NCBI GenBank assembly: GCA_020809705.1
Contig: CP085827.1
Span: forward strand, 248,001 to 312,000
Source of the DNA: Calonectria ilicicola
Lineage: Eukaryota; Ascomycota; Sordariomycetes; Hypocreales; Nectriaceae
DNA length: 64,000 nucleotides
Direction of reading: 5' to 3'
Shown here: positions 46,502-56,374 of the stretch, one piece after another
Layout: each line of letters opens with the position of its first letter
Position numbering within the stretch: position 1 is the stretch's first letter
Program-made: the position numbers and the translations under genes
The notes under the pieces: model-generated
What the model was told of the DNA's origin: nothing
The model's database searches: none
Seen by the model: the letters and a program-made list of their open reading frames with translations, nothing else

Positions 46502-48230
46502 TTTGATGTGTTTTGGGGTTGGGGAGTTGAGAATTGGTGTTGGTGTTGGAAGAGTTGAGAGCTGGAGTTGTTTGATGTGTGAGGCTGATGAGATGATTTC
46601 CTGAGAAGAGCAGAGTTGGTGATTTATACTCAAAGCTGGGCAGCGTTTTCGCATCTCGTATTCTCAACTACACCATGCATCCAGCCACACTATGTTCAGA
46701 CAGAAACGGAACAGTTTGCTACACGAACCCAGCATTCGGATCTACTCAGGTGGCTGATCTAGCAGTAACTAGAAGCATGATCAGCATTCGACCAGTCAAG
46801 ACGCGAGGAGCCATGACCAACTCCCCTATGGGGCAATTAGGCGGCCAAATACGAGAAGATGAAGCCACCAGGTCGGAACCTAGCGGATCGACAACGCCAT
46901 CTATTCTTAGATGCGCCACTGGTGCTGTTTGTTTACGGTTTTCGCATATACGATACATTCTAGACAGATCCAGCTCAGTTGGGCATCGACATTCGCTTGC
47001 CACTTTTCCCCCAATCAATCTAACCCTGTGATGTCATGGAAATTGGTTTGTAAGGCTGTGTTATTATAATGTGTCGGGATTCACATTGGTTCAAAGCAGG
47101 GCTCGTGGTAACCCCTATTTGTCAGTAGCGTGTAATCCGCAAGTTAACCCACATCTAGAAGCATCAGCTCTAAGCATGTCTCTATGCATGAATCGCCTCA
47201 AAGTTACGTTACACTGGCCCTAATGTTTTCCCCGTTTCGGATGTCTTTCATGGAACAGGCAGTCCTCTCACGTCCGTTAGTCGGCACTTGGTCAGATTTG
47301 GATGGGCTTAATCAGCCTTAGTCAGTCGGACTATCATTATTCCGTGCTAATAATTATGTAAGGGCTTGTTGTGCTGTTTCATAGTTTATGAAGTATATGA
47401 GCATAATTTTATCCCACCCGTGTTCTTGACAATGCACGTGAATGCCCTTGGAGATTGTTGAGTGGAAAACCAGCTACTGAAGAGCTTGCCAAGTAGTAAC
47501 CAACTGGTTGGTCGGGGCTTCAAGCCTGAGAACACAAGCTATCGAGGCTGAAACCGAGGCTTATTGCAAACATCTATGCAACCTTTTGATCTTGAATTAT
47601 AAAAATATTTGTGATTGCTTTTCAGGTCGTTTCATTGTCGCGCTGAATGGAAACACGCTGTGGGCGGGCAAATTGTCATGTCAATGTGCTTGGACTAATT
47701 TTCTCGCCGACATACGATTACCATTTTGTTTTCCATTCTTCTCAACCAAGAAAATGTCCGTCTCTCAGAATCTTCCACCTTGAAGCTCTTTGGGGCTCTC
47801 ATTCAAATGTAACCAAAACCAGTCAAACACATATAACTAAGAGCAACAAAAAAGAGGCAAGAGAGGCATTAAAGAGTGCATCATGCTGAATTCTTGAGAT
47901 GGACATGTAGGGTATGCTGGCTTTGACTATAGAACCACGCTAGTGCAGATGAGGTTACCGTGTCGCCCAAATGCTTCCTTTCTTGGCTAGCGTATTTTCT
48001 ATGAGAATGACCATTCCGCAAAGGGCTAAATTCGAACGACACTGATCCTGGTTCATTTTGCACCCCTCATGACCTCATCTCGCCAGGCGCTTGGTTGTCC
48101 AAGGTTGAGAAGGTTGAGACTGGTTGTGGTGAAGCATTTCCTGAGATTAATTGGCTGCCTAATGACTAAATTAATAAATCAGTCATTAAACTAAGATGAG
48201 AAGAAAGACGGAAACACAATTGAAGAAAGT
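46502..48230. other. 1.7 kb region without recognisable genes
   Basis: Left part is the promoter of the AA1-like gene. Short ORFs elsewhere carry no recognisable pattern. Confidence 0.4.
46623..46628 (-). promoter_or_regulatory. TATA box of the AA1-like gene
   Basis: The minus strand reads GAGTATAAATC about 120 bases upstream of the ATG at 46501. Confidence 0.5.
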
Positions 48231-49895
48231 CTAGTCTTCATAGTTGGGGATATTGGGCGTAGAATTCGCCGTCTCGGGGACAGTATTGAACACGGCAATA
48301 ATATCATGGTTGATGTACCTAGATGCGGACAATAAAAGCCATGGATAATTTCCCTTACCTGATGAAGAGCTGACTATGCAATACATTGAATTTTATCTAC
48401 TTTAAAATCCCAGAGCACTTGAATATCCTGAAGGTACGTCTTTGCAATAACAATGCCCTTTCCCGATATCTTGTTGAGAACCAACTCGACGCGTTTGCGA
48501 GTTTCAACATCCCGAGACTCCAAGGCAATAATGTTCAAAAGAGGTAGGTAGAAAAAGGTTTCCAAGTTGGCCTGTGGTATTCTCTCTTCTAGATTGTCGA
48601 GCGCTGCTGAGGCATAGATGCTCAAGGTATGCTTGAAATCTTCTGCTGGGAGTTTTCGGTTCAAAAGACACCATGATTGATCGTCAAAAAGTCTTGATAC
48701 ACCGACGATTGCAAGGCGATAAAACATGTCTCGCAGGTGGGCCAAGTCGGTTGTATTAGAGATGGGCTGCCTCTGGAGTTGATCTACTGTTTCCAAGATG
48801 GCCCAACCCCGCTGCACTGTAGTCATGCCGGCTAGGATAAATGGATCATGGCCAGGGCTTGTTTGTGGTTTGGTACCCAGCGATTCTCCGCCTTTTCGGG
48901 CCTGTCTGGTCCATTTAACTGACCTATTTCGGTTAGCTATGAATGCAACGGAGCGGTGCCAGACCTACATTGCATTTGCTTCAGCCAGTGTTGGCATCAT
49001 GGTAGAGAGTGTGCCAAGGAGCGTCTGAGATTCAGAATCTGAATGAGCGTACGAGATAAGGCTATCAGGCGATCCCATCAATGACGGCTCATTTAAAATG
49101 AAACCTCTGTACGCTTCCATGATTTCCTGTAAATTGTACAAATCTTGCTCTTCAGATGTTGGTGGCGAGTCGGCTGTAAAGCGTTGCTGACAAAAGCGAG
49201 ACACTGCCTCGGTGGTTGATATGAAGCCTAGTATTGACTCATCAATCATTGCCTGCATCAAGGTTAATTAATAAACGAAAACTAGAGGACAAGAACTGAC
49301 TTGGAATATCGCCATCAAAACTCCAAACAATAGTCCCACGAAACGGTCGTAGTTTTTCTTGGAGAGGAAATGGTCTAGGTGTTGTTTGAGGCTAGTGGCC
49401 ACAGAGTGTTGTTTCGTGGTGCCTAGAAAAGACTTTTGACTACAAAAGCCATTCCTTTGTTTAGCTCCGGTTATTGCGACAATAATTGTCCGAATGGGAG
49501 GCACGAATGCCAAGTATCGGGCTAGAACTTGTGGAGAAAATGCCACAGTAAAAGGCGATGGCGCTCGGCCGATGAAAGAGAAGAATTCTTCCAGACAATC
49601 TGCCGGCAGATGCGCTTTACTGACCACAGGCACAATCGCGGAAGGATCGGAATGCACCATCATAATGTCGTGGCAGGTGTGCTGCACGATCCCATGACAG
49701 TGGACGCCACGCCGTCGGCATCTCTCGCAGGGGTTTTGTCCATTGCACTGTAAAGGTTGGTTAACATTATTTCGGGGTTTTTGAACAACGCGTTACCTTT
49801 TTTCGCGATTCTCTGCAATTTAGACATCTCCGAACCACGCGGCGTTGATCATTGGGACCACAGAGTCGGCGTCGTTGGGCCATGTTGACTGTCAT
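48231..49895 (-). CDS. Zn2Cys6 transcription factor
   Basis: Likely exons 49797-49895, 49301-49747, 48969-49252, 48419-48923, 48359-48369 and 48231-48318; 477 residues. Zinc cluster across intron 1: RRCLNCRESRKK|CNGQNPCERC, then RRRGVHC. The second intron has a GTCAGT donor. The body is helical, with GKGIVIAKTYLQDIQ near the end. The last part (YINHDIIAVFN, then PNIPNYED and TAG at 48231) is plainly coding but reaching it requires an 11-base exon; a shorter version ending after 48374 is possible. The start was set at 49895; a start at 49883 or upstream at 50018 is also possible. Confidence 0.78.
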
Positions 49896-50385
49896 GGTCA
49901 GTATGGGACGCGGGGTGCAGTCGAGAGACAGCAATTTTAAGCTTGTCGCCTTCAAGGTGTCGGAATTGAAACGAGTGCACGTCACGTTGGAAGAACATTG
50001 CTCTTGCAGGGCGTCCATTTTTGGAATAGCAGGGCATATATTAATCCCCACCTAATTTTGCCACCTTGAAACCATAACAGAGTCAGAGAGTCATTATTAA
50101 GCTAGCTAAGGGCATAAGTTTACGTGTCGCTGGCATACAACTCTGTATGCGTGTCATGACTTGATTATAGGTGGTGAGTAAATGACAATAGGGACCGCAC
50201 GGGTTTCTGCCATCGGAAATTCCGTCGTGCTGGTCGGACCGTGTCAACGCCCGCCTTTTAGCCCTGTATGCATTAAAATACCTGCAGCAGCTATTTGAGA
50301 AACTCAATGAACATGCTGCAATCTAGTCGTGGTCACATTCCTACTAGCAATACACTATAATACAATCAAGCCGCATTCAAGTACA
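49896..50385. other. Intergenic region
   Basis: Promoter of the Zn2Cys6 gene and 3' end of the receptor gene on the same strand. Nothing else seen. Confidence 0.4.
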
Positions 50386-51893
50386 TTAGCTTGTCACCTC
50401 TCGCTCCTCTTCAGAGCATACTTCACAATGCACAGCATCGTTTACGTAAACAAGGCCGACTTCGTCAGAAAACCAGTCATCAAAAGTCGCCTCACGAGCC
50501 GATTCCAGCGGCTTGGTCACAAATTCGGGTGTACCGACTCTATAAAATGCAGAGAAACGGCTGGCGTCTAGTCGGCGGATGCCAAGGGGCCTACGACTTT
50601 CCCACGCGCCATCTGAACCGGCTGTCGAATCATTGGAATGGTTCTTTGCGGCTGTTGATATACGTGAAAAGCACGCAACAAACAGGTGGCGCAGAGAAGG
50701 CATGCAGGCGCAGATTGCACCAACGCTAAGTTCGGCAAATGACCACCAGTTGGTATCGATGTATTGCCATGTTGGGTTGTAGGTCCATCCGTATTCGACG
50801 AACAGCACCAGTCGAATGATGCTGATGGCGGTGAATCTGAATGTGTTAGATAGGCATGTTGGCGGAAAGATGTACGTACAGCGAACCAACTCCAAACATG
50901 ATGGCGATGGAAATCTTTTGTCTCCACTGCATTTGCAAATGTTTGAGCTGATACAAGGGGATGGATAGCATCCAAAGGTCAAGGGCGATGCTGATTGCAG
51001 CGTTTGACCAGTTGATGGCGAGAATGTTTAAACACGTGCCCTTTTGATTCGGATCCAATCGTTGCCAGAAATAAGGAAGAGGGTGGCACTGAAACACCAC
51101 CACGATGCAAAATGCCAAGCCAAATAGGGCGTTGAAGACGACGGTACCCCATAGCAGCCAGCGAACACCTTTGCCGACAAAGATGCGAAGGTAGAAGAAT
51201 AGAATAGATGTTTTGAGGAGTGTGACTTGGACAAAATATAAAATTTTCACAAAAAAGAAGTATCTGCCAAACTCTGTTAGAGATTTAAATGGCAGAGTCC
51301 ATGTATCACGGCCAAGACCGTTGGCTATTAGTCCCAAGCGGTCAATGACAACAACGGCCACTCCAACAAAAAGGGTCAAGAAGATGAATAAATCATCCAG
51401 CCCATAGCATTGTCCTATGTATCGTTTAAAAATTAGGCGCTGGGCAATGCATACGAAAGCAATCGTCAGGATAATGTTGCACTGCGTCACGTATGGGCCG
51501 GATCGATCTCGGATAGGGCGGTCGCAGTGTATAGACGTCAGGTTTTGTGTTGCTGCAAGAAACGTTAGCTAGAGTCAACATTTATAAACATCTTGGCTCA
51601 CTCAAAGCCTCCGCTATGTTGCAAGTCCTTTCCACGCAACTCGTCGCTCGCATCCGCAACTCTTCGTCCCGACACAGACATGCCGTGTTTGTGAGCGAAC
51701 ACGGCGAGCCTTCTGCTGCAGTGAGCAAGCAGTTTAGCTATGAATTTGTTAGGATCCGATCATGTAATGTCTAGTCGAAACGTACTCCACATTCGGGCAT
51801 CGCGTCCACAAACGCTGCCTGGGACATGCTTGCTGTGACCCCAGCCACAAGGGCAAGGCAAAGAACCAGACTGAAATGCCGTGGAGCGACCAT
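50386..51893 (-). CDS. CFEM-domain seven-transmembrane receptor, PTH11-like
   Basis: Exons 51786-51893, 51602-51737, 50880-51552 and 50386-50836; 455 residues. Signal peptide MVAPRHFSLVLCLALVAGVTA. The CFEM domain has eight cysteines: PECGLNC, SPCSLTNTACLC, then SCVERTC and SIHC. Seven hydrophobic segments follow (from NIILTIAFVCIAQRL to FAELSVGAICACMP), with LGLIANGLGRDTW and KTSILFFYLRIF, both typical of fungal PTH11-class proteins. The cytosolic tail of about 110 residues is Ser-rich. These receptors sense surfaces or host signals in pathogenic fungi; ligand unknown. Confidence 0.92.
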
Positions 51894-53159
51894 GTTGATG
51901 CTGGATGGTTCTCATTGACATTGGCAAGCTTAGGAAAGGGCTTGATATATTCAAGGATAGGGGTCTTTCACTAGCCATCCACATTGTCAAAGCACAGCTA
52001 CCATCAAGGATGGCCGTTACCTGTCTCATTGCTCAGGGAGTGGCAGTGTGCCTCAACCTAGACAGATCTGGCTGGAGCCGTTCCTGGCAACGGTGAGGCT
52101 TTGCAGATTGCGCACAGGCTGGAGCGCTAACTGAGAGGCCTCGCCATGTGGCGCTTTGACGATGTCCGTCTGGATGTAGTCGTCGAAGAGAACGCAAAGT
52201 AAAAACGCAAGAAGGGTAGATATTGCCGGAATTTTTGAAATGATTTATTTCTGCAATATTTTGATTTTTAGCCGATTAATTATGTTCATTTCGATCTCAA
52301 AACTTAGATATTAACCATTCAACATTGTAAGCTGTGCAAACTGACCACCTTGACGATCTTAGCGTTGCCGGCATCGTGCAGATCCTCCGCATGATCCCCA
52401 AGATCCTTCATCTCTAGAAAGGATAGATGGCAAGGCACGCTTCACCGGCTGCCGTCCGAGGTGTCCTGGGACGGAAACGTGGCGCCGCCCTGTGGAGATG
52501 ATCCGGAAGAGGCTGCCTTTCAACGGCGTAGGGCTGTTGTTGGCTTTTCGAGAGCATTTTGTCTAATTTCCTTTCCCTAACCCGAACTGTTCCAATTCCG
52601 GCAATGGAAGCGAGCCCGACTTTTGTTCTGTCAATGCCAACTCCACGTGAAACTGGCGATCAAGATTGGCGTTCAGGTATGGCAGTACACAGACGGACAA
52701 GGCCAGATCAACAGCCGTAGTGTGAGGGGTAACCGTTATCCTGCACACCGAAGGGCTCTTATCGCTCCCGCTCATACATTACTGCCCTTAATGTCGCTTG
52801 ACGGCCATAATTTCGGGTTATCCTGTAGTTTAACTCGAGATTAAGAGGGGTGCGCATTAGCGCGGGGATCTTGCCAATGATCTCGGCCGAGCTAACGGTG
52901 TGAAACCTGACTAACAACCGTGCTGCTGGGACGGAGCCCGCGCGTTGCGAACCGGATCACTCTTGGTTCTGGCAGCGTGGGGGACGGCAAGAAAAAGTAT
53001 GGCCTTTGCTCTGATGGTGTGGGCACTACAAAGTATCGTCGAGCGGCTACCGTTGAAAATGAGGGTCCAGCTAACTGATGGTTGCCGCATCGGGAGTGAG
53101 CCGGTGGCGCATCATGGCCACATGGCAAGGTCATTGCCACCCATTCACTCGCCATGATG
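51894..53159. other. Intergenic region
   Basis: Promoter of the receptor gene on the left. Short ORFs without protein-like pattern; GC rises toward the palindromic repeats. No gene recognised. Confidence 0.4.
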
Positions 53160-53211
53160 CCTCCGGCAGCCCTCCGGGGGCCCTCCCGGGGGGGGCCTCG
53201 CTACGCTCGAA
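53160..53211 (+). repeat. GC-rich palindromic element, copy 1
   Basis: Begins CCTCCGGCAGCCCTCC, continues with GC hairpin-forming blocks CCCTCCGGGGG and CCCTCCCGGGGGGGG, and ends CCTCGCTACGCTCGAA. The left flank CCATGATG is shared with copies 3 and 4, and the right flank ATGTCTTGCTTT with copy 3. Confidence 0.9.
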
Positions 53212-53750
53212 GATGTCTTGCTTTGGATTGAGTTGTTTGATGTATTTATATTTGTTTGAAGGAAGTCTTCCGTTCGGAGTTTATAGAGGGAGGGATTGGA
53301 TATTTCCCCTTCGCGGGGTCTTGCCGAGGGCTTTGCCTTTGGCGGCCACCTTGCCAGCCGCAGCCGAGGCTTGCTTCTATTGGGCTTTTTGGGGATTATC
53401 TATGTGGTCTATCTTTTGATTGAACGTGGTGAGTGGGTAGAAATGAATTGATTGTTGCTTGGTATTTGTCTTGGTAGTGAGTGAGTGCGTCGTGTTGCTG
53501 ATGAAGCTCATGGCCACTTCACGGTTTTTGCTGTTCATACTATGTTTACATCGAGCCACTTTCTTTAATTAGCGAGACTGCTAGGAAGGAATACCCAAAT
53601 AGCAAAAGTTTCTACTTCACTAGCCTACCTCTCGTATCGATAGTATTGGGTTATGGGAGGGCGGCTGCTAGGGCAAAGCCCCGCGGGGACTAATCCGAAG
53701 AAGTAAACGGTAAAAAAAGGCACAAGGAGATCAATACAATGCCAGGCACT
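53212..53750. other. Spacer between inverted palindromic elements 1 and 2
   Basis: Contains two further GC-rich clusters, about 53309-53370 (CCCCTTCGCGGGG, then GGGCTTTGCC) and 53654-53690 (minus strand CCCCGCGGGGCTTTGCCC). They share CGCGGGG and GCTTTGCC words and could form hairpins. No gene. Confidence 0.55.
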
Positions 53751-53801
53751 TTCGAGCATAGCGAGGTCCCCCGGGAGGGCCCCCGGAGGGCTGCCGGAGG
53801 C
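53751..53801 (-). repeat. GC-rich palindromic element, copy 2 (inverted)
   Basis: Same element in reverse orientation: plus strand TTCGAGCATAGCGAGG, then GGGAGGGCCCCCGGAGGG and CTGCCGGAGGC. Lies 27 bases past the stop of the HET gene. Confidence 0.9.
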
Positions 53802-53827
53802 AATAACGGGCGGGTAGCAGTATCTTG

Positions 53828-55543
53828 TTATTTCCGAGCATCTACAAGTAGGATTTCCTGCCAAGTTCTAAACTGATGTGATGTCGGCCGAAATTCTGCA
53901 GCGATTGATGTACCTCCCGGCGCCGTGTAGGACAATTGCAGTTTTTCCTCGGGTGAAACAAGCCCTTGCAAAACACTCGTCTCATTACTGCTGGAGAATG
54001 AGTACCATGGTCTCACAAATCCTGGTGGAGTACACAGCGCATTTTCAGGCAGTGGCTCAAAACCAACAATCAAATACGGATCTACGTATGACGCCCGTGG
54101 AAGGACTCGGTCATAGACGGTTTTGGGTACCATGTCACTTGATGGTACTGGGTCCCTTCCAAACCAGCCAGTGAGGCTCAATTTCACAGAGCCGACGATT
54201 ACTCTTTGCTCGAGCACGTTGGAGTTAAAGTCCACCACGTTGAGATTGGTATTTTCCTTGTTTAATTTGATTAGATGGATCTTTTTGGCGGGATCTCGGT
54301 ATTCGATTGCTGGGTAGTTGGCGTTGAATGCCGCCTCAACGCGCCCAGGATACATCAGGGGCCCATGAGGCGAGTTGGACTCGAAGCGAAACTGAACTAC
54401 CTGGGTTGCATCGAAGCAGAAGCCTGCCGCGGGATCCGTCCTCTTTTGTCTTGATCCGACATATACTTGGTGTGAGCTCAAAGGTTCGGTTGAGCCGCCT
54501 ATTGGAATAATTCGATCGGGGCGCACTCGTGCATACTGGTTTTCAAACCCAGAGAGCTTTTGCAATGTAATCGTGAATGCACTCTCGATATCATTTGGAT
54601 CATCCTGGAGGCACGAGCAATTCATCGGGGCAAGAAACTGCGTCTCTGAGGCGTCGCCCTCTAGCGGTTGCAGAGTGAGCATGACACCCACTCCTTTGTT
54701 GGTGATTTCCGTTGCAGGTCCGTGACGGGTCACCTTGAAGTGCGGAATTGTATAGCTGCCCGAGTCTTTGAAATACGCTGGCGAAGGCGCGAGCAATCCC
54801 CAAAACAGCACATGTGCACCTTCGTCTGCGGCGGTCCATGCGAAAATCGTCTCGTCTTCCGATTGTCGAATGAATTCTTCCTGAAGCCTTTGGAATGCCC
54901 TCTCAGCTCCCTCGCCGTAGAGCAATGGCATATTGACCCCGACGAGACCCAGTAGACAATACGCTATGTCCTCTGGGCGCGTGGTTACCCTTGACGCTGC
55001 CCACGACATTTTGCCACAAACCGGAGTGAGGGCCAGGCCAGTCCCAACAAGGACAGATTCGCCGATGCCGGTGATTTGGTGCAACAGGTTGAAGAGATCG
55101 CTTTTGGTCCCCAGGGAATTCCAGTTCTTGTCTAAAAAGTGAACTTGTCGCGGCGCAATTAGCTCCTGCAGCGTCCAGCCCCGCGTGAACCACCGACTCT
55201 GTGCAAAATCATGAAGCGACGACACGTCGGACAAGTAGACGAGGCAACGCGCAGACTTGCGATACCACTGAAACATGGAATTGATGGCCTCTGACAGCTC
55301 TGCGCTGCTTGACTTGTCGATGCAGCACGTGTCGATCCAGATGTACTGGTAGCCGTCCTGCCTAGCCTTTTCCGCACTTCGTTGGACCTTGGCATAGCCC
55401 TTCATGGAACTAACCATGCCATCGTGCAGCAAATCGTGAAAATTGACCTCTTCATCCTCCCACCTGTGCGACAGGATGGCATACTCGGGCGCCTCGCCGA
55501 CAAAGAATTCCAGGGTGAGGGAAGACGTGTTTAAGAGCCTCAT
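53828..55543 (-). CDS. HET-domain (heterokaryon incompatibility) protein
   Basis: Intronless, 571 residues from ATG 55543 (MRLLNTSSLTLEFF, the standard start of the family; an upstream in-frame ATG at 55633 is less likely). HET core: YAILSHRWEDEEVNF, YQYIWIDTCCIDKSSS, INSMFQWYRKSARCLVYLSD, and RWFTRGWTLQELIAPRQV. Then PEDIAYCLLGLVGVNMPLLYGEG. No NACHT or WD repeats follow; the C-terminal 300 residues are a beta-rich region found in many HET proteins. Family members trigger cell death on allorecognition; partner unknown. The gene is bounded by palindromic copy 2 (3' side) and copy 3 (5' side). Confidence 0.93.
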   Translation of the reverse strand: MRLLNTSSLTLEFFVGEAPEYAILSHRWEDEEVNFHDLLHDGMVSSMKGYAKVQRSAEKARQDGYQYIWIDTCCIDKSSSAELSEAINSMFQWYRKSARCLVYLSDVSSLHDFAQSRWFTRGWTLQELIAPRQVHFLDKNWNSLGTKSDLFNLLHQITGIGESVLVGTGLALTPVCGKMSWAASRVTTRPEDIAYCLLGLVGVNMPLLYGEGAERAFQRLQEEFIRQSEDETIFAWTAADEGAHVLFWGLLAPSPAYFKDSGSYTIPHFKVTRHGPATEITNKGVGVMLTLQPLEGDASETQFLAPMNCSCLQDDPNDIESAFTITLQKLSGFENQYARVRPDRIIPIGGSTEPLSSHQVYVGSRQKRTDPAAGFCFDATQVVQFRFESNSPHGPLMYPGRVEAAFNANYPAIEYRDPAKKIHLIKLNKENTNLNVVDFNSNVLEQRVIVGSVKLSLTGWFGRDPVPSSDMVPKTVYDRVLPRASYVDPYLIVGFEPLPENALCTPPGFVRPWYSFSSSNETSVLQGLVSPEEKLQLSYTAPGGTSIAAEFRPTSHQFRTWQEILLVDARK

Positions 55544-55839
55544 CCTGCTGAGAGATTTGGGAGATTTACGTGTCGACAATTGAGGTGTCCAGCTGAAGAA
55601 GCTAAAAGATGGCGTGGCCCACATCACTCGCAACTGGAAACGCGTGAGAAGAGGCGCGTCAGTGGCTTGGACAAGATGGGAATGAGATCAGCATTGATCA
55701 AACAAGAAAAAGAGGTTGACTGCAAGTTGTAGGAAATCTGTCCTGTCTTACGGTCGCACTTACGGAGCAGGAATAATTGAGAGCAAAGCATTGTCGATCT
55801 CATAACCATCAGTTAACAGCCCACCCCACTCCCATGATG

Positions 55840-55879
55840 CCTCCGGCGGCCCTCCCGGGGGGGCCTCGCTGCGCTCGAA
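55840..55879 (+). repeat. GC-rich palindromic element, copy 3 (short form)
   Basis: Begins CCTCCGGCGGCCCTCC, one internal hairpin block fewer than copies 1, 2 and 5, ends CCTCGCTGCGCTCGAA followed by ATGTCTTGCTTT as in copy 1. Confidence 0.88.
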
Positions 55880-56222
55880 ATGTCTTGCTTTTTGGTCTTT
55901 CTTAGGCTGTTTTTAGTGTGTTGACATTGAGCAGGTCTGCTTAATTGGCGGTCTCAACACGGGAACCACAAATATTGATTCAACAGACGTGCCCTTTGCC
56001 CGATTTTGAAACGTCCTTCCCGATTAGTTCGGTTCACCATTGTGATGGAATTTATGCATTCATTTTCTCCGCCATCTAATCATGGACCTCGTTGCCGCTT
56101 AATGTGGATTTCTCTGTTCAAACCAGCGCCTGAACGAGCGCCTCCAAAATACCCATTGCCAAACAAAACCCAATAAAACTTTTCATAAAATAAACGACAG
56201 AGGAAAATTAAGCATAGTAATT
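55880..56222. other. Spacer between inverted palindromic elements 3 and 4
   Basis: AT-rich, no gene. Together with the repeats it separates the HET and DUF3433 genes. Confidence 0.45.
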
Positions 56223-56262
56223 TTCGAGCGTAGCGAGGCCCCCCCGGAGGGCTGCCGGAGGC
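56223..56262 (-). repeat. GC-rich palindromic element, copy 4 (inverted, short form)
   Basis: Plus strand TTCGAGCGTAGCGAGGCC, then CCCCCGGAGGGCTGCCGG and AGGCATCATGGG. Shares the CCATGATG flank with copies 1 and 3. Confidence 0.88.
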
Positions 56263-56374
56263 ATCATGGGGGTGGCTGCTATGAGGCTTGAAGTCACAGT
56301 CAGGCGTAGCATGAGTCTCAGTGCTATACTATCTTGGTACAAGTGGATATTGTTTATTTCGACCTCTATCCCTT

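Noticed and set aside
46187..46558. ORF antisense to the Alt a 1-like gene
   Set aside because: Gly/Val-rich mirror of the real coding strand, which has a signal peptide and a good splice join.
52892..53155. Minus-strand ORF before palindromic copy 1
   Set aside because: No recognisable domain, no intron logic and skewed composition; probably chance.
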